This document shows, one piece after another, positions 45,179-54,932 of a stretch of 64,000 bases of DNA. The position numbers were made by a program, and so were the translations under genes. The notes under the pieces were generated by a model. It saw only the letters and a program-made list of their open reading frames with translations. It was not told the origin of the DNA and searched no databases. Source of the stretch: Blepharisma stoltei (taxonomy: Eukaryota; Ciliophora; Heterotrichea; Heterotrichida; Blepharismidae); the NCBI GenBank assembly GCA_914767885.1, contig CAJZBQ010000045.1:206001-270000 (forward strand). The letters run 5' to 3'. How positions within the stretch are numbered: position 1 is the first letter of the stretch; every line of letters begins with the position of its first letter.

Positions 45179-46101
45179 TATAGAGCTTTTTCTTTAATAG
45201 CGCGATAAGGCGCATTCCTAGGTTTTACCGGAGGGTCTCGGACATAAAAACCTGCTATTCCTTATTCATGGGGGCGACAAACAGCCTAAATAAAGAATTC
45301 TGCCTAATCAATCTCGAGAACTTGAAGAGAGGCTGTGTGGAAAATTTACATTTTGGTTCGTCAAATGAATCTGATGAGCCATTTCTGGCCAGTACTTGAA
45401 ATAAAAAGTGATAGTTGCCAGAATTTTATTAATTTTTCTGATCAAGAGTATGATCAGAATTTTAATGATTCCTTTTGACAGTAAAATTCAAAATCCAAAC
45501 TTTTAATAGAAGATTTAAAGAGATAATTTAAGCATAAAGATAACGTAATGAATACTTTTTGCTGCCTTAGGGAGACGATGCCAGTAATGATTTTTATAAT
45601 TTGACTTTTTTCATAGTGCCTTAACCATCTTAATAATTTTTTTAAAATTTCAAAATTCAAACTTTTAATAGAAGATTTAAAGAGATAATTAAATCGTTAA
45701 GATAACGTAATGAATACTCTTTACTGCCTTAGGGAGACGATGCCAGTAATGATTTTTAAAATTTGACTTTTTTCATAGTGACTTAATTAATTACTTGATC
45801 CTGTGCCATTTATTAAAGTTCTGATCATACTCTTGATCAGAAAAATTAATAAAATTCTGGCAACTATCATTTTTTATTTCAAGTACTGGCCAGAAATGGC
45901 TCATCAGATTCATTTGACGAACCAAAATGTAAATTTTCCACACAGCCTCTCTTCAAGTTCTCGAGATTGATTAGGCAGAATTCTTTATTTAGGCTGTTTG
46001 TCGCCCCCATGAATAAGGAATAGCAGGTTTTCATATGTCCAAGGCCCTCCGGTAAAACCTAGGAATGCGCCTTATCGCGCTATTGAAGAAAAAGTTCTAT
46101 A
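45179..46101. mobile_element. 0.9-kb foldback element with internal direct repeat, intergenic
   Basis: Inverted arms of about 285 bp (45181-45465 and about 45818-46099) are almost identical and end in TATAGA..TCTATA. The centre contains two direct copies of a 137-bp unit (about 45482-45618 and 45644-45781). TA-bounded, just upstream of the adaptin start (46142). It looks like an IES-type foldback outside a gene. Confidence 0.8.
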
Positions 46102-46141
46102 CTCTAAACATCAATCACATATGAATTCCAAATAATCAATT

Positions 46142-49100
46142 ATGGCCTATTTCGCCAGCACAAGAAGAGGGGAAATTGCTGAGCTTCAAGAAGAATTGAA
46201 CTCCAACAAGCCTGACAGGAAAAAAGAAGCAGTTAAAAAAGTGATCGCCGCAATGACCGTTGGCAAAGATGTATCATCTCTATTTCCTCATGTTATAAAA
46301 TCCATGGAAACTACGAACATCGACCTAAAGAAGCTAGTTTATCTCTACATTATCAACTATGCAAAAACTCAGCCAGATCTTGCAATTCTCGCAGTAAATT
46401 CCTTCAGAAAAGACGCAAGAAATCCAAGCAACCCTTTAATCCGAGCCCTTGCAGTCAGAACTATGGGCTGTATTCGAGTTGAAAAAATCACTGAATATCT
46501 GTGTGAGCCTCTTAAAGATGCTTTAGGTGACGACGACCCTTATGTCAGAAAAACAGCTGCCATATGTGTCGCTAAACTCTATGACATTTCCCCTTATCTC
46601 GTAGAAGATGATTTTCTTCAAATTCTTGACGGTCTGCTTAGTGATGGAAACGCTATGGTCGTCGCTAACACTGTTGCTGCTTTATTAGAAATCACTGATA
46701 TGAAAGGGAAGCCAGCAATACGGCTAAACTCTAATTCAATAAGCAGAATTCTTGCAGCACTTCCAGAATGCACAGAATGGGGGCAGGTTTCAATTTTAGA
46801 TTATTTGGTGACCTATACACCTATAGATATCCCAGAAGCTGAAAGTATCATTGAAAGAGTCGTCCCAAGGCTTGCCCATTCCAATGCTGCAGTTGTAATT
46901 TCTACTGTAAAAGTCCTAATGAAATATATGGATTTCGTCACAAATTCTGAACTTATCAGAAGCCTTTGCAGAAAACTTGGGCCTATTTTGGTTTCACTTT
47001 TAGGAGCAGAAAACGAGATGCAGTATGTCGCCCTTAAATGTATAAATTTAGTAGTCCAGAAACGTGGGAATATTTTGGATAGAGACATAAGAGTGTTTTT
47101 CTGCAAGTATAATGACCCTATATATGTGAAGCTAGAAAAGCTTGAAATTATGGTGCAACTATCAGATTTAAAAAATATAGATCAGGTGCTATATGAGCTG
47201 AAAGAGTACGCAACTGAAGTTGACGTAGAATTTGTGAGGAAAAGCGTCAGAGCTATAGGAAGATGTGCGATAAAGCTTGAAAGAGCTGTAGACCGCTGCA
47301 TTTCGTGTCTGCTTGATTTAATCAGCCTGAAAGTAAACTTTGTGGTCCAAGAAGCTGTCATTGTGATTAGAGACATTTTTAGAAAATACCCAAATCGATA
47401 TGAAATGATCATTAAAAATTTATTTGAAAATTTAGAAAATCTGGATGACCCTGAAGCAAAAGCGTCAATGATATGGATTTTAGGGGAATATTCAGACAGA
47501 ATTGATGACGCCACAGCTCAAATTGCCCATTTCATTGAAACGTATATGGACGAACCTCCACAAGTCCAGCTGCAGCTTCTGACTGCGACTGTAAAACTTT
47601 TCCTTAAAAAACCTGACGAAAGTGAAGGTCTTATAACTGACTTGCTAAAGCAATCAACTGAATCTGCCTCAAACCCTGACTTAAGAGACAGGGCTTATAT
47701 CTATTGGAGACTGTTGTCCTCAGACCCTGAAGCTGCTAAAGATATCATTTTTGGGGAAAAGCCTACCATATCTGACGATACTTTGGCTTTGGACGCGACT
47801 TTACTTGACAGACTTATAGAAGACCTAGGAAGACTGTCTACTATTTACAGAAAACCTGCAGAAGCAATCACAAATAAGAAAAGGGAAAGGCAAATTGAGA
47901 AGCAGGAATATGAAGAAGAAGTCCTTGAATATGACTCTTCAGGACAAAGAATAGGAGAAGCTGTAGCAACTTATAGTGGCGACTTATTAGGAATTGATGC
48001 TGAGCCTAGCAAAAGATTTGCGAGAATTCCGCTGCAGAATGTACTTAATGCCCAGACACCAGGGGTGAATGGGAATATGGGGCTTTCTATTGATATGGCA
48101 TTTCAGAGGATCAATGGGGAAATCCTGCTTGATTGTAGGTTTACGAATTCTTCACAAGCACTTTTGAGTGACTGGGCAATGCAATTTAATGTAAACCACT
48201 TTGGGTTGGCGATGGGAGAAGCATTAGCGTTGCCAGATCTGCATCCTGGAGCCTCAAAAAATACCAAGATTTCTATCGTGACAACGGGCAAGCCTGACTC
48301 AAACCCTCCAGGTGTTCCAATTATAATCCAAATTACATTTATATAAAATGGCTGGTGACAAGTGATCCGTCCTCCTGTAGCGGGGTGCCCTTATGTATAT
48401 CTGGACATGGTTTTTGGTGCATAGAGCTATCCAAGAGCTGGCTTAGCTTTAATCGAGAGGTCCAGCTCTATTTCCGCAGATTAGTGGTCTGATTCGAGTG
48501 CCAGTTTTTTGCCAGCAGCCCAGGTCCAGAATGGATGTTCGATGAAGGTAGGGTGACTTACCTACCTAAGCTGCTTCTTTTTTGTAATGAAAGATTTAAA
48601 ATATCATAAATGTTTTGGATTAGAAATTATTGAATGAAGTAATGAAAGAATTATTGAATATGTATCGATTATTATTGATTATTTAAAATTATTATTGAAT
48701 GACAGAAATTATGAAAATATTAACTCCCCCCCCCCCCCTCCGTGAGCGAACAAAAAAATTTTGTTCGCTCACGGAGGGGGGTTATTTTTTTTTTTTTAAA
48801 AAAAATTTATATATAAATTTTATAAAAAAATATTTTTTTCGAAATTTAAAAAAATCCTAATTTGCAAAAATTGGGAAGCAAATATTAATTTAATTTGCAA
48901 AATTTATGTTTTAAAACGCAATTTGTTTAAAATTAAACAGAATTAGCTCTAGATTTTCATTATACTAATTATCACTTATATATCAAAATTTTTTTTCCAT
49001 TAAAATTTTTTCTATTAAAAAAATTTTTGTTCGCTCACGGAGGGTGGGTTTTTGGTCAAAAAATGGCGATTTTTCTAATGGTTTTGTTCGCTCACGGAGG

Positions 49101-49776
49101 GGGGGGGGGAGTAAGAGTATTATTATTTTTGCAAAATAAAGAGAGGAGTAAGGCTTTTAACTAATTAAAATTAAGCTGCTTCTTCATCTATTGCCCAGCA
49201 AAGTCCGTATGGCCTGGATCAAAAGTATTGCGTACTACCGAGAAATTGAGGGTTTCTGTCCGGTTCTAAGGAATTTAGACTGCAACCCTATGGAGAGCGC
49301 ATGGTGCTAATAGAAGTGAGGACTTAAAATGCACTATCCTAATCTAATTAATAATCCAAATTGCCATAAAATGCTCATTAGATATCTATTATTTCCAAAT
49401 CCCTTGCATGTATACAGTCCTACTCAGCGAGAGCGGGCTTTTATCAAAAGAAGAATTCAAGCAAACATGGACCGGAGTGTCAGATCCTTCTGAATTTACT
49501 CATACCTTGCAAGCCATTGATCCTTCATATTCAACCTATCAACTGATTCAAGACAGACTTGAAGCAAATCACATCTTTTTCGTCGCTGGAAAATCTACCG
49601 AAACTGGTCAAGTATCATACTTTTCTACCAAAAATTCCAAAGACCAGGTCGTTCTTTGTGAAATCCGAGTCTCAAACCCAGTTTCTGCTGTACAAGTGAC
49701 ATGTAAGACTCCTCACCCAGCTCTGGCTCCTCTTTTTATCCAAGGTATTAATTTCTTATTATCAACGGCATCATAA
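46142..49776 (+). CDS. beta-adaptin (AP-1/AP-2 beta large chain)
   Basis: The trunk (46142-48334) has the classic N-terminus RRGEIAELQEELNSNKPDRKKEAVKKVIAAMT, HEAT-like repeats, LVYLYIINYAKTQPDLAI and GCIRVEKITEYLCEPL. The hinge and appendage follow. The apparent stop at 48346 lies in a retroelement; the appendage continues at 49363 (IQIAIKCSLDIYYFQIP.., ending FLLSTAS). Deleting 1028 bp between copies of TAATCCAAATT gives 868 aa, the family size. It forms clathrin adaptor complexes in vesicle transport. The trunk uses no UGA Trp, unlike most neighbours. Confidence 0.9.
48324..49362 (+). mobile_element. nested insertion: SINE A containing a segment with a MITE
   Basis: Outer direct repeats TAATCCAAATT (48324-48334, 49352-49362) flank a SINE A (head ATATAAAATGGCTGG). 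This is itself split by a piece between AAGCTGCTTCTT repeats (about 48571 and 49170). That piece contains a complete family-1 MITE (48721-49113). Three insertion layers are visible, all in the adaptin gene. Confidence 0.8.
48721..49113 (+). mobile_element. MITE family 1, intact copy nested in a retroelement
   Basis: TAACTCCCCCC..CTCCGTGAGCGAAC palindrome, AT-rich core and GCTCACGGAGGGGGGGGGGAGTA. It is nearly identical in sequence and length (391 bp) to the copy at 2150-2546, so both moved recently. Confidence 0.85.
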
Positions 49777-49808
49777 TTAAGATATTTTAATAAGGAAATT
49801 AAGACTAA

Positions 49809-52800
49809 TTAAGTTAGTTCAGCTGTAACAATGTTGGAAAAAATCATTGGAATGCAGAAAACTATCATCATGCAGCAGAGGATTAAACAGATGGATAAGC
49901 AAATTTTGGCTTTAAATTCAGGCCCACACATTTGAGAGATTAAGGATAGAGGATTCCACGACCATTTAAATCTGCCTGTAGGCTCAGGCAAAAAGGGGTC
50001 AACGTTAGGGTCTGATCTGCCTTCTCCTACTGGATTGTTTAAGGCAGCATCTTTTGGCACCAATTCAAAACTGATTTTTATTTTTCCTGCCTCAGATACT
50101 TTTCCTTTCTTGTCAACCTTAGACAAATTGATCCAAAAGCAGTCAGACTGTTTTTTGCTTAATGAAGCTAGCATTCCTGAGTCGGCTTCTCCATACTTTT
50201 TTGTCCTTTTCCCGGCTTCCCACGCTTCTTTGGCTAAATCTTCAAAATCAAAGGCTGAGGATGCAATAAAATCGTTTCTTGATAGCATATCTCTGTCCCA
50301 AATCTGCAAGGTCAGCCTATAATTGGTTTCTTCTTGGGATACAGTCAATGGAAATTTCATTCTCCAATTCCAGCAGCCTCTTCCACTTTGAGCTCTATAA
50401 TGAGTATCAGTTTCTTTTTCTTTGCCTTGCTTGATCCAAGCTCTGACATACAGATCGCTGACACCTTCAAAGTCCATATTTTCTATATCTTCGCATTCCC
50501 AGACAATAAGCCTGGCTTCAAATTCAGCTGGAGGACGAGGCTGAATTTCAAATATTGGAGGCTGGGATTTGCCAGCTATTACGTCAACCCATAATCTTAT
50601 GGATCCTTGAGGCCTTCTGCTTGATTTATGGTATAGTCTGCGGGTTTCTATAGGCTTTTCAGGGAGTTTTTTCCATTTGCTGGAGAAAAATCGGTCTTCT
50701 AAATCTATGCGAGTTTCGCCGATTTTTTCATCACTGAAGACGTCGTTGTGGTCCCATACTTGAATTTTTAATAAAGAAGCACCAGGTAAGGTGGTTTCAA
50801 AGGAGAAAAACTTGTAAAATTTTGGATTGGAAATATCACTTTGGTACTCGTCCTTTAGATTATACTCTTCTTTTCCTAACGACACCTTAAGATATGGATC
50901 TGATGCAGAAAATCTATCTTTTTGTTCCAAATCAAAAGCATCAATAATATAAACTCGCACAGTAACAGGAGTTTTCACAAGCAGCTGCCTCGTGATTTCA
51001 TCGAACTCTCTATCTTTTTCTAGCATTCCCCCTAGCAGCGTCATAGAATTTGATAAATTTAACCCTCCATTTGCAATGATTTTAATTTTTTCTTTATAAT
51101 CAAGGTACTTTCTTGGAGTAATCCTCACCAGTCCTTTAAATTTTCCTACACATTTTAAATTGGTTTTTTGGCCTGATATATCTAATCTGTCAGCTTTATC
51201 AAAAATGCTTTCATCAAGACCTCTTGACTGGCCTTTAAGAAGCTCATACTCGCAGAATGGAGATTCTCCATAATACTCAGAGTTTTCCAGTTCAGTATCT
51301 AAATAAAGCCTATAATGTCTATGCCCATCATCAGGAGCGCGGTTATACCCTAGCGACATATAGAATTTAGGGTCTGGGATCTTTATTTCAGTCATTTTAT
51401 TCGTCTTTGAACTTGTTTTATATAGAGGCAGTCTAACCACATGTCCTTGGATAGCTTCATCTATCGTTAATTTTCTATCTGCATCAGGAAGATTAAGCTG
51501 TTTTGCAGACTGTTGTAAAGCAATACTTATCCCTCTTGCTATATACGTATTATCAACTTCTTCTAATAAAGGCTTTTCTTCTTTGCTTTTTTTCTTGTTT
51601 TCTTTTTTAAATAGACCTTTAAAGCTTAAAGCAAATTTTCTGGGTTTTTGGTCTGGGTTGGATTTTGTTTCGATTTTTTCTTCTTCTCTGTGGTCTTCAG
51701 TTTTGGTTTCTAAGCTGGCATTTGTATTGGTGTCAGCGATTTCTTTGATAGAAATTTCGCTTTGAGGAGCTTGACCTAGTGAGTTAAAGATTTTTGCAAG
51801 CTCAGTGATTGAGTTGCGGAATGGGTTTTGGATCTCGACGACTTTTTCAACTTCATTTTTCACACTTTTTACGCTTGTTTTGGATTTTTGGATGATGTCG
51901 CCGAGGTATAAGCTGAAAGTGCCGATTAAGGGTTGATAGAGGCCTGCGAATAAATTATCGTGGACTGTGCAGGTGAGTGTTGGGCAGTATAGTGGGTCTT
52001 TAGGTAGTTTACAAGTAAAAGAAAGGACTGTGTTAACATTTGGATTCATCCCTGGGTCTCCTGGCTGTGTTTGCAGCTCTTTTTTAATCAAAGAACCACC
52101 AGTGAGTCTTAATGAATTAAGGTCAAACTTCACAAAAGCTTTATTTACTGGCATAAACCCTACAGCTGGATGTAGATCTCTCATTCCTAAAATGCTGATT
52201 TCTATGCTAACATCGTCATACTCAGGAATGATTTCATATTCTACAACTTGGCCAACATCATATAGGTTATAAGAAATCAAAATTTCCCCCATCTCACTAC
52301 CAACACGACCCATATTTAAGCTTTTCCATTTAGGAGGAGTTGGAGTTCGAGAGTTTATAGTCGCTTCAGTTATCTAAATTACTATATTTTTTTTATTTAA
52401 ATATTTATTTTAATAGTCTATTTAGATATCAACTTAATACATAATGATATTTATATTACATCTGTTATGGTCATTCCAATTAAATCATCACCTCCTATAC
52501 GATCCCAATCCCAGACATAACAAATAATAGGAGGGACTGCTTCAAATGCTCCTATAGAAAGTTCAATAGGAATTGTACGGTACCAAGTCTATATAAATTA
52601 TACAGGATTCAGCGTTCTTTCTTGAGGCTCATTTTGTGTAGATCCAAGGGCGCCTGCACAGTAGATCTTTACATAAGGGTCAGCCAGGCCATTCTTATCA
52701 GCTGCAGGGAGATTTCTGCATTGGTACAAGTTGCAGACCAGGATTTTTTTTGACTCTTGAGGAGGCATAGGCGGCTTATCCCAGCCTCCAACTGTAAGAT

Positions 52801-54640
52801 CATCATTATCTTCATCATAAGGCCCAACATAAATCCTTATCCTCAAAAACCCAGCATCCCACTCGTTTTTCACTTCCCCTATTGATTTATCAGCCGCAAA
52901 CCTAATCCAAAACGGCTTCCCATTTACATCTGCAAGATCTTTTGCCCTAATCCTATGGAAACAAATCGATTTTTTGTCCTTTACTAAATATATAAAAACA
53001 TCAGGCAAGTTGTTTTCAGCACCATGCGGTATCAGTGAAGTCTTTCTTTTGCATGACTCATATCAGTCAATTCTATTATTCGCTGCTTTTTTAACTGAAG
53101 TTGAGGTAGAAACGCCACTAAATGACACTTTGACTGCGTATTCTCCTTTTTCTTTAGGCAAAGCTGCACTATTGAAGACTTGGGCTCGCAGTTCGTAGTC
53201 TTTTCCAACTTCGTATTCATCGCGAATTTTTACTGGAAGATTTGGGTCTTTTATTTTTTCGACTTTTAGCTCTGAGTTGTTGTTTTTTTCTGAAGTTATG
53301 CTTAAGAGGACTCTTCCTCGCCAATGAGAAGCAAGCTCTTCTATCATATTCATTCGGTTAGCTTCTTCATTATCAATTAATGCTGGAGCTCCATACAGGT
53401 TTGACCAGCGATTTTGCGAAAAACGCCCATTCTCGACAATTCGCCAGGGTATTGAAATACTGCCGACAAGGTCGTCTTTTGGACACATCAGATCTCGGTC
53501 ATAAAAAGTTAGGATTATGTTATTAGTCAAGCATGGCTCCATAACTGGCAAATATAATTCCTCATACCAATATGCTGACAAAGTAGCTTTATCGGCCACT
53601 TTTACACTAGAAACCACTTTAGATCCTCCTATTTTTGCAACGCAAAAAGCATCCAAACTATCAGTCAACGTATCTAATACTGGCAAGCTTTCTGCTTTCA
53701 GCAATCTAATCTTAACTTGTTTAGTAGAAGGCCTAATCTGTGGAGGTAGCAGTATGTCTTCATCTTTTTTGGACACATCTTCTCTTATCGTTAAATCTAC
53801 CGTTTTATCAGTCTCATGTAGTACAGAAATCCCAACCTTCAAATACCCTCTAACTTTTTCAAAATCTGAGTCTTTAGGGTTTGACAGCAAAATCCAACGA
53901 TGTATAAACGCATGATCAGACTGATGATAAACAGAGGACATGTCCATGTAAAATTGCCCTACCAAGGAGTCTTTTCATAAGGTGTTGTGGTCTCTTACTT
54001 CAAACATAATAGAAGAGTTAGCCATTTCTTCAGCTGTAATGTTTTCACGTGTGAAGAAGAAATGCTCGTTTCATACTAAATTAATGGAGCCTCCTTGGTC
54101 TGATACTCGTTTTGTGCATTTATCTTTGTTTCAGACTTTCATGACGACTATTGGGTCTATTGCAGAACTGTTTAGGAATTACTCTGAATTTGCTGCTAAA
54201 AGGGCTCGGCATTCTTCTAAATCGCCACTTCAGTTAGAGAACAAAAGGGTTTAATTTTTTTTAAGATTTTATAGTAATATTTTTTTAACTAAATTTAAGA
54301 AAATCACAGACCTCAAAAGACGGAAAGCTGAAGTTAATTTAATAATAAAATTTATGTTTTAAAATGCGAGCTGTTTAAAATTCAACAGAACTAGCCCGAG
54401 AATTCATTATTATAATAATCACTTTATATATTTTGTTTGTTCACAGAGGGCGAAAATTCCAATGGCTTTGTTCGCTCACGGAGAGAGCAGTAAATAGATG
54501 TGGACTGTATAGTCGCCTTTTTTAAAAGTAACAGGGTCAGGCGCTATTGGAGCAGAATCTCCTTTGTCTTCGTTTTCTTCTTTTTCTTTTGAGTCCTTTT
54601 CAGGCTCTTCTTTCTTTTGCTCTTCTTTTCGCCCAGCCAT
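49809..54640 (-). CDS. ferlin-family multi-C2-domain membrane protein
   Basis: ATG 54640 begins a Lys/Glu-rich leader, then successive C2 domains (at least five recognised by patterns such as LPVLDTLTDSLDAFCVAKIG, LPAADKNGLADPYVKI, LEQKDRFSASDPYLKVSLG, IENMDFEGVSDLYVRAW). It ends with a single C-terminal transmembrane helix (about 49900-49830), the ferlin layout. Two 15-nt introns and two IESs (52371-52458, 54235-54492) are removed. With one inserted base near 54221-54230 the total is 1487 codons. Ferlins drive Ca2+-dependent membrane fusion. UGA is Trp throughout. The stop is 32 bp from the adaptin stop. Confidence 0.8.
52371..52458. mobile_element. IES, 86 bp
   Basis: TAs in phase 2/3; removal joins GMTITDV to TEATINSRTPTPPKWKS in a C2 domain. 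Confidence 0.8.
52589..52603 (-). other. 15-nt spliceosomal intron
   Basis: Minus strand GTATAATTTATATAG in the ferlin gene, joining TLNP to TWYRTIPIEL, the expected C2 sequence. Confidence 0.9.
54168..54182 (-). other. 15-nt spliceosomal intron
   Basis: Minus strand GTAATTCCTAAACAG in the first C2 domain of the ferlin gene. It joins ..LLAANSD to SAIDPIVVMKVW across a split codon. Confidence 0.8.
54235..54492. mobile_element. IES, diverged MITE family 1
   Basis: Ends TTAGAGAACAAAAGGG and CGCTCACGGAGAGAGCAGTA; interior holds the shared CTAGCCCGAGAATTCATTAT.. block. 256 bp removed. The join in the first C2 strand needs one extra base nearby. Confidence 0.65.
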
Positions 54641-54932
54641 TTATAACTTTACACTAATCGTTATATACATTTTGTTTTTACAGTTTAAATTTGTATCGGA
54701 AACAATAAAAGAAACTACAGCGATTTGCATAAAAAACAATATACAATTAATACCAGCTCTTCATTAGAATTAGCCTTTGCTGATGTCTTTGTCATCGAAA
54801 TAAACTATTTTGTTTTATTATTCATAAATTTTTAACTAATTTATAATCTATTTTTGCGATTTTAATCGATTAATTAATTAAAATCTGTTATATCTCATAA
54901 TGGAAAAAACAAAAATTAATAAGCAGCTATAA

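Noticed and set aside
48335-48346. Stop of beta-adaptin at 48346
   Set aside because: It falls within the retroelement; the appendage domain continues at 49363.
50035-50594. Plus-strand open frames opposite the ferlin gene
   Set aside because: Shadows of the minus-strand C2 domains, with no domain of their own.
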